A stretch of 64,000 nt of DNA from Deltaproteobacteria bacterium. Lineage in GTDB: Bacteria > Desulfobacterota > Desulfuromonadia > Geobacterales > Geobacteraceae. How positions within the stretch are numbered: the first letter of the stretch is position 1; every line of letters begins with the position of its first letter. Of the stretch, positions 52,517 through 62,493 are shown piece after piece. Location: contig SBEG01000004.1 in NCBI GenBank assembly GCA_009668975.1, forward strand, positions 150,423 through 214,422, read 5' to 3'. Made by a program: the position numbers and the translations under genes. The notes under the pieces are model-generated. The model saw nothing but the letters and a program-made list of their open reading frames with translations, was not told the DNA's origin and did no database searches.

Positions 52517-53152
52517 TTATACTGATCTCTTATCAGTGCCAGGCTGTTCGATAAGCTCATGCCGCTGTGCGTTGTTGAACACGACCTCAATCGTCTTCAA
52601 CTCGTCATACGCCGCCTTGATGCTCCCGCGTTGAATCAGGTCCGGAATTCGCATTTTCATGATCTCCCATCTGCCAACCAACTCCTGAATCTCGCTTGAC
52701 ACCGTCGCAGGTATATCCATCTCCGGTTTCGCAGACTTGAGCTTCAATTCATCCACCTGGCGGTTGTAATCGCTGAGCATCCTCTCGGCCTCGGCTTTCA
52801 TTTTTGCCTTGTTCCCCGCTACTAAAGAGTTTGCGTGGCGAGCCTGCCCGGCAGCTTCTTCCAGCACCTTCGTTGCTTTTGGATATTCCTTGGCGGCCAG
52901 AAGGTGTGATGCCGTGGCAAGGGAATCTTCTGCTCTTTTGTATTCCTCCGGAGCATAAAGATCGGCCTCCTGCTGCTTCGCCTCCGACAACGCCCTTTCC
53001 GCTTTTTTTATTTCTTCCGTGGGAGGACCCATTTTTTTTCTCAGGAACAGAATCCAGATGAGGAGAAAAGCGACGAGAACAACTACGACGCCCGCGATGA
53101 CGTAAACATAGGTGATATCGATAGACCTCAGCATTTCCCCGAAATTTTCCAT
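52517..53152 (-). CDS. DUF4398-like protein with N-terminal membrane helix
   Basis: A 211-residue protein with one membrane helix (residues 16-38) and a long helical domain with the DUF4398 pattern (AERALSEAKQQEADLYAPEE, then AEDSLATASHLLAAKEYPKA). The rest is Glu/Lys-rich coiled coil, probably periplasmic or cytoplasmic tail of an envelope protein. AGGAGG precedes the start. It lies 36 bp after a csbD-like gene. Confidence 0.75.
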   Translation of the reverse strand: MENFGEMLRSIDITYVYVIAGVVVVLVAFLLIWILFLRKKMGPPTEEIKKAERALSEAKQQEADLYAPEEYKRAEDSLATASHLLAAKEYPKATKVLEEAAGQARHANSLVAGNKAKMKAEAERMLSDYNRQVDELKLKSAKPEMDIPATVSSEIQELVGRWEIMKMRIPDLIQRGSIKAAYDELKTIEVVFNNAQRHELIEQPGTDKRSV

Positions 53153-53188
53153 TGCATCCTCCTGTTCAGCACCGTTCCCAGCCCTTTC

Positions 53189-53368
53189 CTACTTCCCAAG
53201 AACCTTCTTGACCTGCCCGAGCTTTTCCTGAGCTTTGCCGGCTAACTTTTCGGCCTTGCCTTCCAACTCCAACTTCGGATTATCGGTGACTTTGCCGGCC
53301 AGTTCCTTCACCGCGCCCTTTGCTTCGTGAAATGATCCCTTCGCTTTGTCCTTCATACTGGATTTCAT
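53189..53368 (-). CDS. csbD: CsbD family stress-response small protein
   Basis: A 59-residue highly charged protein, MKSSMKDKAKGSFHEAKGAV and on, with repeated KGxxxEAKGAVKELAGKVTDN and EGKAEKLAGKAQEKLGQ, the CsbD family pattern. Such proteins are induced by stress; their function is not known. AGGAGG lies 7 bases upstream of the ATG. Probably cotranscribed with the DUF4398-like gene, a pairing that suggests envelope or general stress. Confidence 0.88.
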   Translation of the reverse strand: MKSSMKDKAKGSFHEAKGAVKELAGKVTDNPKLELEGKAEKLAGKAQEKLGQVKKVLGK

Positions 53369-53652
53369 GGCAGTCCTCCTCTTGAGATGACATAGATTTT
53401 ACAGCTGCCAATATTCGCATAAAGCACACACCGTATCTGTACTGCTACTAAGACACATCGCAACGAGCGTGCCAGTATTGATCTTCGGGCAAAGCCGGCA
53501 GAACTACCTGATTGTATTATGTAAAATTGACAGAGGGTGCGTGAAGAAAAGGAAAGACCCACAGCTGAATCCTTCACATGTTACGCATCTGCCAAATATG
53601 ACGGGCAAGGGACCAGAGAAAGGGAAAGAGTTCAGGTAATGGGGTGGGGACG

Positions 53653-54117
53653 TTACCTGCTTCCAGAATCCTTTAATCTCGGCATTCTGGAAAATATCGA
53701 AACTAACAGGAAATAAAGCACTACGCACAATGGTGCCGCAACGAGAAGCCAAACGGCTATAGCCTTGAGCGTTGCGAACAGAATCAGGGCAAGATTTCCG
53801 AGCCAGTCTTTCCTGAATTCATGCAGAATAATGTCAACAGACACGGGCGGCCCCCAAGGAAAAATTTTCGCTCCGAGGTGATAAAAAGGAACTACCAAAG
53901 CGATTTGAATCGGGTAGACGAGATAATTCGCGGCCTGGATTGCGGGGTGATTGAGCCTGAATTTGAAAGCAAGTGCAGCACAGACCACGGTCGAACCCCA
54001 TAACACGGGAACAGTACCAACAAAAACTCCCAGGGAAAGCGTCAGTGCCAGTTTTCGGGGTGAGATCCCCTGGACAAGAATATCCTTTACAAGTTTCCTG
54101 AATTTACGGCGAACCAT
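53653..54117 (-). CDS. DUF2062 membrane protein
   Basis: A 154-residue protein with the DUF2062 pattern: a basic N-terminus, PRKLALTLSLGVFVGTVPVLWG, LNHPAIQAANYLVYPIQIALV, and two C-terminal hydrophobic segments (residues 115-145). DUF2062 proteins are membrane proteins of unknown function, often near polysaccharide or lipid genes. It is isolated here. Confidence 0.82.
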   Translation of the reverse strand: MVRRKFRKLVKDILVQGISPRKLALTLSLGVFVGTVPVLWGSTVVCAALAFKFRLNHPAIQAANYLVYPIQIALVVPFYHLGAKIFPWGPPVSVDIILHEFRKDWLGNLALILFATLKAIAVWLLVAAPLCVVLYFLLVSIFSRMPRLKDSGSR

Positions 54118-54220
54118 GTCACTACCTGCCTGAACAAATGCTGGTGTTCACCGTTTGTGAAGGATGTTTACTCAACTCAACGAGATAGAATCAACCCGGA
54201 AAGTGTTGAAAGGGACTGGA

Positions 54221-54559
54221 TCAACTTCCCTGGCCAATGGTGCGACAAATATCCTCGGTGACGAAGACCGGCGCCCTTCCATTTCCAATGGTAACCTGTA
54301 CGACTTTGCCGCTGAGCTCCGCGGGGGAGTCTGCCAGCGGCCCAACGGTAACCTCCTCGCCCCGCTCTCGCAACATGCTCGCGAAATCTTCCGGAGAAAC
54401 CGGCAGCCGCGGCAATCTCTCTGCCTTCACCAGGATCTTCAGGTCGACGCAGCCGTCATCCCTGGAGAGCAAGTACCAGGCTGGCTGTTGGGCAAATGCC
54501 GGCTGCGCCACAATCAACAGCAAAATAATCAGACCATACATTGGCAGGCAACCTTTCAT
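54221..54559 (-). CDS. Small exported protein of unknown function
   Basis: A 112-residue protein with a signal peptide (cleavage after PAFA, near residue 23). The mature part contains YLLSRDDGCVDLKILVKAE, VSPEDFASMLRERG and VVQVTIGNGRAPVFVTED. A decayed copy lies at 56729. The start at 54559 gives a normal signal peptide; an ATG at 54541 has AAAGG at better spacing. No family recognised. Confidence 0.65.
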   Translation of the reverse strand: MKGCLPMYGLIILLLIVAQPAFAQQPAWYLLSRDDGCVDLKILVKAERLPRLPVSPEDFASMLRERGEEVTVGPLADSPAELSGKVVQVTIGNGRAPVFVTEDICRTIGQGS

Positions 54560-54789
54560 TGTGTGAACGGGTTCGCAATGGTTCAAAATGAACACCCCTC
54601 CGCACTTCCTCGTAATAACTTTGCTATACGTACTTTATACTCGGTAACTCCCCTGCGAGCAATCGAGCGGTTTCCGGAACTCACCTGTTCAAGGGCCCGG
54701 TTGACTCGCAAAGAAGAGGGGTTATCCTATTTTCAGCAGTCCCATTCCATTTCACACGAAAATGATTTGCATAGACGGGTGAGGTAACC

Positions 54790-56208
54790 ATGTCATTTGA
54801 AAGCGAAGGAGATATTACCGAAGGGATGCAGCGGTACATCGACGTGAACAATCGCTACCTGGCCGATCGCGACCGGTATATTCAAGAAGTGGTGAAAAAA
54901 TGGAAGTTTGACACCATTGCCGTACACGGTCTTTATACGGTCAAGGACGCCATCGAGGACTACCAGGGATCCATCATCGAGCCGATCTTCATGAGCACTG
55001 CTCAGGCCTTTCGCGATTCGGACGAGATGGCAGCGGCGCTGGCCTACAAGATCCCCGCCTGGTGTTACTCCCGAATCGCGAATCCGTCCACCTACTACTA
55101 CGAATGGACCCTGGCGCTGCTGGAAGGATACGGCTATGACGGCGAAACATCCTGCTGCTCCACTTCCTCGGGCATGGCCGCCATCATGACGGCGGTGCAG
55201 CCCTTCCTGAAGGTGCAGAAGGATGTGCATGAAACCCGGAACTTCGTGGCCACCGTCCAATGCTATGGCGGAACCTATCAGCAGTTCACAAAACGCTTCA
55301 TGCAGGAGCACAACATCGAATGCCGCTGGGTTCTGGATGCCACCGACCTGGACGAATGGGCTTCGAAAATTGATCGGCATACCCGTTTTCTCTACGGGGA
55401 ACTCCCCAGCAACCCCCAACTGGGATTTTTCGACATCAAGGCGGTGGCGGACCTGGCTCATAGTCACAACATCCCCCTGATCGTCGACTCAACTATCGCC
55501 ACACCGGCACTGCTGCGCCCCATCTGCCACGGAGCGGATATTGTCGTGCAATCCGCCACCAAAAGTCTCACCAGCAGCGGCTTCGGTGTCTGCGGGGCAG
55601 TCATCGCACGCAAAAATCTGATCACTACTATCGATGACGATCAGTTAAAGAGCGACTTTTCCCTCTACATAAAGTACCAGCAGAACCGGGATTTCGGGCC
55701 GAACCTCCACCCCATGCAGGCGGTAATGACCTTGAACGACATGCGCACCCTCCGCTCCAAAATGGATCTCCTGAGCCGCAACTCCATGAAAGTGGCCCGT
55801 TTCCTCGAAACCCACCCGCAAATAGAAAGTGTCCAGTACCTGGGACTGCCGAACCATCCGCGGCACGAACTGGCCCAAAAATACCTGTGGCTGGTGGATG
55901 CGGAGTTCGATGAGCAGTACGGAAAGCCGGTCAACCGCTATGGCCATCTGCTGTCATTCTGTGTGAAAGGCGGCATGGAAAAGACCCGGGTCTTTTTCGA
56001 CAACCTGCAGAGGATCTGGCGGGCAACAGACCTGGGGCGGATTAAAAGCGTCGCCACCATTCCCGCCATTTCCACCCATCAGCAACAGGGGAGCGAAGCA
56101 CGGCAACTGGCCAACATTCCGGCACACCTGGTCCGCCTCTGCGTGGGCGCCGAACATCCCGACGACACCATTTCCGACCTGGATCAGGCGCTTCATGCGG
56201 CAAGATAA
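54790..56208 (+). CDS. MetY-like Cys/Met metabolism PLP enzyme, long form
   Basis: A 472-residue fold-type I PLP enzyme, about 90 residues longer than metI or metC here. It has an N-terminal extension (about 45 residues) and an insert before the C-terminus. The PLP Lys is in SATKSLTSSGFG, the phosphate-binding loop in SSGMAAIM, and the C-terminus has VRLCVGAEHPDDTISDLD. The closest enzymes are O-acetylhomoserine sulfhydrylases and cystathionine gamma-synthase-like proteins of anaerobes. It may make homocysteine directly from sulfide. No SAM riboswitch is visible in front of it, unlike metI. Confidence 0.75.
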   Translation: MSFESEGDITEGMQRYIDVNNRYLADRDRYIQEVVKKWKFDTIAVHGLYTVKDAIEDYQGSIIEPIFMSTAQAFRDSDEMAAALAYKIPAWCYSRIANPSTYYYEWTLALLEGYGYDGETSCCSTSSGMAAIMTAVQPFLKVQKDVHETRNFVATVQCYGGTYQQFTKRFMQEHNIECRWVLDATDLDEWASKIDRHTRFLYGELPSNPQLGFFDIKAVADLAHSHNIPLIVDSTIATPALLRPICHGADIVVQSATKSLTSSGFGVCGAVIARKNLITTIDDDQLKSDFSLYIKYQQNRDFGPNLHPMQAVMTLNDMRTLRSKMDLLSRNSMKVARFLETHPQIESVQYLGLPNHPRHELAQKYLWLVDAEFDEQYGKPVNRYGHLLSFCVKGGMEKTRVFFDNLQRIWRATDLGRIKSVATIPAISTHQQQGSEARQLANIPAHLVRLCVGAEHPDDTISDLDQALHAAR

Positions 56209-56223
56209 TGACCTAAGTCAGGC

Positions 56224-56250
56224 AAAAAAAAGGCGGGAGACTATCCCGCC
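56224..56250 (-). terminator. Terminator of the Cys-rich protein gene
   Basis: GGCGGGA/TCCCGCC hairpin with a run of eight Ts on the minus strand; it may also help to end the MetY-like transcript on plus. Confidence 0.8.
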
Positions 56251-56299
56251 TGATCCACATGGTACGTAGTTTCCGGCTAAAATAAGCTTCGACTAAAAC

Positions 56300-56674
56300 C
56301 TATTTAACTTTTTGAAGTTCCGTGCCGCAACCGCATTTACCGGTTTTTTGACTAATCGTGTCACACGTGCATTTCGAACCGCAGGCGCACTGATAGATGC
56401 CGCTGGTCTTGAAAGGTTGCTCTTTGCCATTGAACTTGATCATGGCCACTGCGCCTGTAACCTTCGTTACCTTTCCCTTCACCAACGGCTTATCGCAAGA
56501 GCAATTCCCTTCTCTCCGGGAAATGGTCCCGCACGGACACCCGTCACCGCAGCCGCAGACATACACCTCGTCTCCCGCCTTGAGCGTAATTTTCCCATTA
56601 TCTACCACGGCGACAGCCGATCCAGCCATTGCCAAGGCCACCAACGTGAACAAAATTACAAACCATTTATTCAT
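56300..56674 (-). CDS. Secreted protein with two six-cysteine repeats
   Basis: A 124-residue protein with a signal peptide (cleavage near AVA, residue 22). The mature part has two copies of a Cys-rich unit: CGCGDGCPCGTISRREGNCS and, about 50 residues on, CACGSKCTCDTISQKTGKCG. Each has the spacing C-x-C-x3-C-x-C-x-TIS-x5-C-x-C, six Cys per copy, separated by a beta-like segment VTGAVAMIKFNG. It resembles a metal-binding or metallothionein-like protein. I recognise no named family. A terminator follows. Confidence 0.75.
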   Translation of the reverse strand: MNKWFVILFTLVALAMAGSAVAVVDNGKITLKAGDEVYVCGCGDGCPCGTISRREGNCSCDKPLVKGKVTKVTGAVAMIKFNGKEQPFKTSGIYQCACGSKCTCDTISQKTGKCGCGTELQKVK

Positions 56675-56728
56675 TTGGAACCTCCTTTAATATTTCTGCA
56701 AGTATATGTATACTCGGTCTATTGTCAA

Positions 56729-56935
56729 TTATTTTTGAGGACGCAAGTCCGGCAATGACGCACCAGTAAACTCTTTGCCGCGCGCTCGCATCAGCAGCGC
56801 AAAATCTTCAGGAGAAACCGTCACCCGCGGCAAGCTCTCCGCCTTGACGAGATTATTCAGCTCAACGCAGCCGTCATCCCGGGGGAGCAGATACCAGGCC
56901 GACTGCTGGGCAAAGGCCGGCTGCCGATAATTGCA
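56729..56935 (-). pseudogene. Decayed copy of the 54221 exported protein
   Basis: Reads QPAFAQQSAWYLLPRDDGC, then VELNNLVKAESLPRVTVSPED and MRARGKEFTG before a stop at 56729, clearly similar to the intact protein at 54221. The signal peptide start and the C-terminal third are missing. DNA similarity is roughly three quarters by eye. Confidence 0.75.
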
Positions 56936-56979
56936 GACTTAATGCTTTCAATACTGACCGGGATGTACGTCGCGTCCAT
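56857..56979 (-). pseudogene. Short frame with antitoxin-like start, fused to the remnant
   Basis: An ATG at 56979 with a purine-rich AAAGGACGTGAGG before it opens MDATYIPVSIESIKSAII, then runs out of frame into the remnant above. The first 18 residues look like the beginning of a small addiction-module or regulator protein. Low confidence; it marks a recombination junction near 56930. Confidence 0.3.
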
Positions 56980-57251
56980 AACCTCACGTCCTTTATAGAT
57001 ACAGGGGAATCAGCAAGGGGATTTTTTTTGTTAGGGACATAAAACACCAATCCGAACAGGTGCGCAATGCCCCTTTGTCAAACTGCCGGAACATGTCTCA
57101 GATCAAGTTAAAAACATCACTTTCGATCAGAACCCCGACTCACAGGTTCCTCCTGAAAACCCGATACCGTTTCAAGCTGCAAACCGGGAAGACAGAGTTC
57201 AGAACTCCATTAAACGACCTGGTTGGGTTGCCCCAAAAGAATCATTCGAAA

Positions 57252-58163
57252 TTATTTGCCGCGATCCCTCCCTCCCTCTCGATCTCGCCTATCACGTTGA
57301 ACATCACCCTGCCTGCCCCCCTGTGGCTTTCCACGCTCCAGCTGCTGCCGTGGAACCCGCTGCTCGCCCTGAATGGCACGCGGCTGCCGGGAAGGAGCCG
57401 ACCGGAAAGAGTCATCTCTGTTTCGGGGCTGGGACTGGGGACGCGGTGCAACAGGAGCGCCTTGACGGGGCTGCCCGGCAGGCCGGAGATCCTGCTGCCG
57501 CGGAGTTCTCACGGGAGATTCCTGCACCCGTCTCCGTTGGTCAGACACCGGTGGCCTCCGCTCCACCTGCTGCTGCTGGTAGATGCGGCGGACTTTCTCA
57601 TTGCGCGGCTGGTAGCGGTAATTCTGCTGGTGCAGCGACCGTTGCTGTTCAAACCGCGGGTACCTTTCTCCTGAATACTGGCGTTGGTAAGCGGGCAGCG
57701 GGGCGCGAGCCGGAACATAGGCTCGGTTCCAGCGGTCCCAGCCCCTGCGGTTCTGCTCCCATTCCGGGCCCCAGTGGCGGTCCCAGCGGGGGGGCGCATC
57801 ATGCCGCCAGTTGCGGAAGTAGACCGGAGGCTGCACGTAGTAGCGAACCGGAATGCGGAGAATGAACACCGGAACGAACACCGGTTCCACGTATCTCCAA
57901 GGGCCGTTGTACCAGTAGCTGGCGTACCAGTTATTGTTATTAAAAACCCAGTACATGCCGTCGTAGAAGAAATAGTTGGCAGCCACCGAAGGGGCATAGT
58001 AGACCGGGTAGCCAGGCACCGGTACCAGCTCCGGAAAAAGGGGCAGATTGATGCCGATACTTACGTTGGGGGTGCTGATCCCGATGCTGATTTGGGCTGG
58101 GGCGGCAGTCGCCGAAAAAACCAGCAGGCAGAGTGCAATGAGTCCGTAGCGTGTCTTTTTCAT
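57252..58163 (-). CDS. Exported Gln/Arg/Pro-rich protein
   Basis: A 303-residue protein with a signal peptide (cleavage near APA-Q, residue 23). The first half of the mature protein is Tyr/Trp-rich with VYYAPSVAANYFFYDGMYWV and WYNGPWRYVEPVF, a pattern seen in many exported proteins of Geobacter-like bacteria. The second half (about 150-303) is low-complexity Gln, Arg and Pro, strongly basic and probably disordered, possibly binding nucleic acid or polyanions. Function unknown; it stands alone. Confidence 0.72.
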   Translation of the reverse strand: MKKTRYGLIALCLLVFSATAAPAQISIGISTPNVSIGINLPLFPELVPVPGYPVYYAPSVAANYFFYDGMYWVFNNNNWYASYWYNGPWRYVEPVFVPVFILRIPVRYYVQPPVYFRNWRHDAPPRWDRHWGPEWEQNRRGWDRWNRAYVPARAPLPAYQRQYSGERYPRFEQQRSLHQQNYRYQPRNEKVRRIYQQQQVERRPPVSDQRRRVQESPVRTPRQQDLRPAGQPRQGAPVAPRPQSQPRNRDDSFRSAPSRQPRAIQGEQRVPRQQLERGKPQGGRQGDVQRDRRDREGGRDRGK

Positions 58164-58581
58164 CTTATCCTCCCGTTCCTCCGGTTGCCCGCAATTCTAC
58201 CCTTTGTCAGAATGCACGCCATGTTTTACTTGTGCCACGGCATGCCGAATTGTCAAGTCCCTCGGCAGGTGCGTGGCGGATTGGCGGGAGAGAGAAAGAT
58301 TGGGTAACGCACTTCTAATGTTGATGAACCAAACAAATTCTGTCCGTATCTGAACAAGTAAGGTGACAGGGAGCCGCTGGATTTTTGACGGATACAATGA
58401 AAATAGGGATCCCACACACCTATCCCTACCCGTGTGTAAGATCCCCTCTAATCACTGGGTCAGACAATTTCTGAGCACGCACGGCGCTCATCCCCATCTG
58501 ACACTTCCCGTCTCCGAGCCTCCGGCAAATCCAACTTCACTTCAGGAGTCCTACCGGAACTCCAGTGTCCAAAATCCGATC
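58164..58581. other. Intergenic region downstream of cysK
   Basis: A 418-bp region with no gene. A short GGAGT/ACTCC hairpin lies near 58540 after cysK but is too weak to call as terminator. Confidence 0.4.
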
Positions 58582-59508
58582 CTATTCACTGAACAGCGTG
58601 GTGGACAGATACCGTTCCCCGGTATCAGGCAGCACCACCACAATCAGCTTTCCGGCATTTTCCGGCCGTTTGGCAACATCGAGCGCCGCCACAAGTGCCG
58701 CGCCACTGGAGATTCCCGAGAGCAGCCCTTCTTCACTGGCCAGACGCCGGGCAGCGGCAAAGGCGTCCTCGTTCCTGACCGGGATGATCTCGTCGAGAAT
58801 GCCGGTATTGAGCACCTCGGGGACGAATCCGGCGCCGATGCCCTGAATCTTGTGCGGGCCAGGCTGGCCGCCGGAAATGACCGGTGAGTCGAAGGGCTCC
58901 ACGGCAATCACCTTGAGACCGGGTTTCTTCGCCTTGAGCGCCTCACCGACGCCGGTGATCGTCCCGCCGGTGCCGACGCCGCCCACCACGATATCCACCG
59001 CGCCGTCAGTGTCTTTCCAGATTTCCTCTGCGGTGGTCTTACGGTGAACCTCCGGATTGGCGGGATTTTCGAACTGCTGCGGCACGAACGAACCGGGAGT
59101 CTTCGCTGCCAACTCTTCGGCCTTTTCAATGGCGCCCCGCATGCCCTTTGCTCCTGGGGTGAGGACCAGCTCGGCGCCATAGGCTTTGAGCAGATTGCGC
59201 CGCTCGACGCTCATGGTGTCGGGCATAGTCAGGATCAGCCGGTAGCCGCGCACCGCCGCCACCAGGGCCAGGGCAATGCCGGTGTTGCCGCTGGTCGGCT
59301 CGATGATCACCGCACCCTTCTTCAAGAGACCCTTTTCTTCCGCATCCCTGATCATGGCCAGGCCGATCCGGTCCTTGACGCTGCCGCCTGGGTTGAACGA
59401 CTCAACCTTGGCCACCAGCTGCGCCGTGCTGCCGGCGGAAATCTTTTGCAGCCGGACCAGGGGAGTGTTGCCTATCAATTCGGTAAGATTGTTGAATATT
59501 CGTGCCAT
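58582..59508 (-). CDS. cysK: Cysteine synthase A (O-acetylserine sulfhydrylase)
   Basis: A 308-residue PLP enzyme that makes cysteine from O-acetylserine and sulfide. The PLP Lys is in [15 protein letters not shown], the substrate loop in [11 protein letters not shown], the phosphate loop in [11 protein letters not shown]. It is the last gene of a sulfate uptake operon, 44 bp after cysA. Confidence 0.95.
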   Translation of the reverse strand: MARIFNNLTELIGNTPLVRLQKISAGSTAQLVAKVESFNPGGSVKDRIGLAMIRDAEEKGLLKKGAVIIEPTSGNTGIALALVAAVRGYRLILTMPDTMSVERRNLLKAYGAELVLTPGAKGMRGAIEKAEELAAKTPGSFVPQQFENPANPEVHRKTTAEEIWKDTDGAVDIVVGGVGTGGTITGVGEALKAKKPGLKVIAVEPFDSPVISGGQPGPHKIQGIGAGFVPEVLNTGILDEIIPVRNEDAFAAARRLASEEGLLSGISSGAALVAALDVAKRPENAGKLIVVVLPDTGERYLSTTLFSE

Positions 59509-59552
59509 TGTCTCTCTCCTTTTTTCGCTGATGCTAAAGCTATTTTCGCTCG

Positions 59553-60623
59553 TCAGATCTGGTAATCGCCGACGAACACACTCATTTTCCGTGGCCGCAG
59601 GAAAACCTTCTCGCCCACCTGCAGGGTAAGTTCCTGGAGAATCTCCCGGGTCAACTCCGCCTGGATTGCCTCACCGGTGTCCAGATGGGTTAGGTCGATC
59701 CGGACCAGCGGCCCGATCTTGGTGATGGCCCGCACCTGGGCCGGCACCGAAGAGTCATCCCAGGCCGTCCTGCCGATCTCGATGTCGTGGGAACGGACAT
59801 AGCCGACCGCCGGTTCGTTGATTGCCGCGGCATGCTCGGAAGCCGCGTGGGCCGAGCCGCCTCTCTGCAACTGGCCGTCATGGACCCTGCCGTGGAAGAG
59901 GTTCACTTTACCGAGAAAATTGAAGACAAAGGGATTGGCCGGATGTTCGTAGACCTCTTCCGGCGTCCCCTGCTGTTCGATATGTCCGCGATTCATCACC
60001 ACGACCCGGTCGGCCACTTCGAGGGCCTCTTCCTGGTCATGGGTGACAAAGACGCTGGTAACATGGATCTCGTCATGGAGATCGCGCAGCCATTGGCGCA
60101 GTTCCTGGCGGACTCTGGCATCGAGGGCGCCGAAGGGCTCATCCAGCAGGAGCACCGACGGCTCCACCGCCAGAGCCCGGGCAAGGGCCACCCGCTGCCG
60201 TTGACCTCCGGACAACTGGGCCGGATAGCGGCCGGCGAGATTGTCCAATTGCACAAGACGCAGCAGTTCATGGACCTTTTCCCGGATCTCGTCCTTTGAG
60301 GGGCGCTCCCTCTTTGGCTTGACTTCCAGGCCAAAGGCCACGTTTTGATAAACAGTCATGTGGCGAAACAGGGCGTAATGCTGGAAGACGAAGCCGACCT
60401 GACGCTCTTTGGCATTGTGCCGGGTCGCCTCTTGGCCGTCGAAGAGTATCGCGCCCTCGTCGGCAAATTCCAGGCCGGCGATGATGCGCAGCAGGGTGGT
60501 CTTGCCGGACCCGGACGGGCCGAGCAGCGCCACCAGCTCACCGGAAGAAACGGTAAGATCAACGTTGCCCAGCGCCTGGAAATTGTTGAAGCGTTTGCTG
60601 ATATTTCTGATTTCGATGCTCAT
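59553..60623 (-). CDS. cysA: Sulfate/thiosulfate ABC transporter ATP-binding protein
   Basis: A 356-residue ABC ATPase. Walker [12 protein letters not shown] (near residue 35), signature [15 protein letters not shown], Walker [13 protein letters not shown], and a C-terminal TOBE-like domain (about 240-350). It powers the CysTW permease. Its place between cysW and cysK and the length identify it as CysA. Confidence 0.94.
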   Translation of the reverse strand: MSIEIRNISKRFNNFQALGNVDLTVSSGELVALLGPSGSGKTTLLRIIAGLEFADEGAILFDGQEATRHNAKERQVGFVFQHYALFRHMTVYQNVAFGLEVKPKRERPSKDEIREKVHELLRLVQLDNLAGRYPAQLSGGQRQRVALARALAVEPSVLLLDEPFGALDARVRQELRQWLRDLHDEIHVTSVFVTHDQEEALEVADRVVVMNRGHIEQQGTPEEVYEHPANPFVFNFLGKVNLFHGRVHDGQLQRGGSAHAASEHAAAINEPAVGYVRSHDIEIGRTAWDDSSVPAQVRAITKIGPLVRIDLTHLDTGEAIQAELTREILQELTLQVGEKVFLRPRKMSVFVGDYQI

Positions 60624-60749
60624 GGCGTCACCTTTATGAATATTCAGGGGGTTAAACTGAGGAATGAGGGCTGAAGGAAAAAAATCGTGTCATTCAGTCT
60701 AAATGCTCCAGTCCCCAGTCCACTGTCCCCTGTACCCTGTTCTCTGCCC

Positions 60750-61613
60750 TCAACCTTCTTCCCTCATCCGCCATTCCGTCAGGCTCTTCAGCCCCACCGT
60801 TACCAGGGCCAACAGGGCCAGGAGGGAGGCCACGGCAAAGGCGGCAGCGAAATTGTACTCGTTGTAGAGAATTTCCACATGGAGCGGCACGGTATTGGTC
60901 AGGCCGCGAATATGGCCGGAAACAACCGAAACCGCCCCGAATTCGCCCATGGCCCGGGCGTTGCAGAGGATCACCCCGTAAAGGACCCCCCACTTGATGT
61001 TCGGCAGGGTGACGCGGAAAAATGTTTTAAAACCACCGGCACCGAGTACCAGGGCCGCCTCTTCCTCATCTTTCCCCTGTGACTGCATGAGCGGAATCAA
61101 CTCCCGCGCCACAAAGGGGAAGGTGACGAAGACCGTGGCCAGCACGATGGCCGGCACGGCAAAGAGCACTTCGATGTCATGCTCGAACAGCCACTCACCC
61201 ACCCAGCCGTGCAGGCCGAAGATCAGGACGAAGATCAGGCCGGAGATGACTGGCGATATGGAAAAAGGCAAGTCGATGAGCGTCACCAGCAGACTCTTGC
61301 CGCGAAACTCGAATTTAGCTATCGTCCAGGCCGCGGCCACGCCGAACACCAGGTTCAGGGGGACGCTGATGCCCGCTGCCAGCAGGGTGAGCTTGACCGC
61401 CGCCAGCGCCTCCGGATCGGTGATCGCCGCCAGGTAGGCGCCGGCGCCTTTTTCAAAGGCCTGGGCAAAAACGGCGGCCAGCGGCACGAAGAGAAACAGG
61501 CTGAGAAAGCCCAGTGCCAGCGCGATCAACAGCAAACGTACCGCCAGCGGCTCGGTCAGGTGTGCCTGTGCTGCAATGGTATTTTCATTTTTTGCTGGTC
61601 CGGGAAACTGCAT
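60750..61613 (-). CDS. cysW: Sulfate ABC transporter permease CysW
   Basis: A 287-residue permease with about six helices and the coupling-helix motif near residues 175-205 ([20 protein letters not shown]). It pairs with CysT. It follows cysT by 24 bp; a 126-bp gap precedes cysA. Confidence 0.93.
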   Translation of the reverse strand: MQFPGPAKNENTIAAQAHLTEPLAVRLLLIALALGFLSLFLFVPLAAVFAQAFEKGAGAYLAAITDPEALAAVKLTLLAAGISVPLNLVFGVAAAWTIAKFEFRGKSLLVTLIDLPFSISPVISGLIFVLIFGLHGWVGEWLFEHDIEVLFAVPAIVLATVFVTFPFVARELIPLMQSQGKDEEEAALVLGAGGFKTFFRVTLPNIKWGVLYGVILCNARAMGEFGAVSVVSGHIRGLTNTVPLHVEILYNEYNFAAAFAVASLLALLALVTVGLKSLTEWRMREEG

Positions 61614-61637
61614 TATTCACCTCATCTTCTGGCTGTT

Positions 61638-62471
61638 CTATTTCTCGGTATACTGCCTGCTCCACCACTGGATGACGTTCACGGCAAAGAGGACGAGGAA
61701 CGATGCCCCCAGCATCACCGCGGCGATGGCGGTGGCCCCGGCATAATCGTACTGCTCAAGCTTCGTGATGATCAGCAGCGGGGTAATCTCCGAAACCATC
61801 GGCATGTTGCCGGCGATGAAGATGATCGAGCCGTACTCCCCGACCCCACGGGCAAAGGCCAGGGCAAAACCGGTCAGCAGCGAGGGGAAGAGCGCCGGGA
61901 AAATCACCCGGGTAAAGGTCTGCAGACGGTTGGCGCCCAGGCAGGCGGCAGCCTCTTCGACATCTTTCTCCAGCTCTTCCAGTACCGGTTGGACGGTACG
62001 CACCACAAAGGGGAGACCGATAAAGATCATGGCCACCACCACCCCGAGCGGGGTATAGGCCACCTTGATCCCCAAGGGCTCAAGGAAGCGGCCGATCCAG
62101 CCGTTCGGGGCATAGACCGAGGCCAGAGTAATGCCTGCTACCGCAGTGGGCAGGGCAAAGGGCAGGTCCACCAGGGCGTCGATGATGCGCTTGCCCGGCA
62201 GGCGATACCTCACCAGCACCCAGGCCGTGAGCAGACCGAAGACGGCGTTGACCAGAGCCGCAACCAGAGAGGCGCCGAAGGTCAGCCGGTAGGAGGCCAG
62301 CACCCGCGGTGAACTGACCGCTGCCCAGAAACTCTGCCAGCTGAGGGAAGCAGTACTGATAAAGATCGCCGACAGCGGAATGAGCACGATGATGCTCAGA
62401 TAGAGAACCGTATAGCCGAAGGTCAGGCCAAAACCGGGTATGATATTTTTCCTGCGCGATGTCAAAAACAT
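61638..62471 (-). CDS. cysT: Sulfate ABC transporter permease CysT
   Basis: A 277-residue permease with six helices; coupling motif [20 protein letters not shown] near residue 177, and [15 protein letters not shown] typical of CysT/CysU. It lies between the DUF2325 gene and cysW. Confidence 0.93.
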   Translation of the reverse strand: MFLTSRRKNIIPGFGLTFGYTVLYLSIIVLIPLSAIFISTASLSWQSFWAAVSSPRVLASYRLTFGASLVAALVNAVFGLLTAWVLVRYRLPGKRIIDALVDLPFALPTAVAGITLASVYAPNGWIGRFLEPLGIKVAYTPLGVVVAMIFIGLPFVVRTVQPVLEELEKDVEEAAACLGANRLQTFTRVIFPALFPSLLTGFALAFARGVGEYGSIIFIAGNMPMVSEITPLLIITKLEQYDYAGATAIAAVMLGASFLVLFAVNVIQWWSRQYTEK

Positions 62472-62493
62472 CAGGTCGTACTCCCCTCAAGGA

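Noticed and set aside
57060..57674. Leu/Pro-rich frame on plus and other frames opposite the Gln/Arg-rich gene
   Set aside because: Artefacts of the low-complexity, GC-rich gene on minus.
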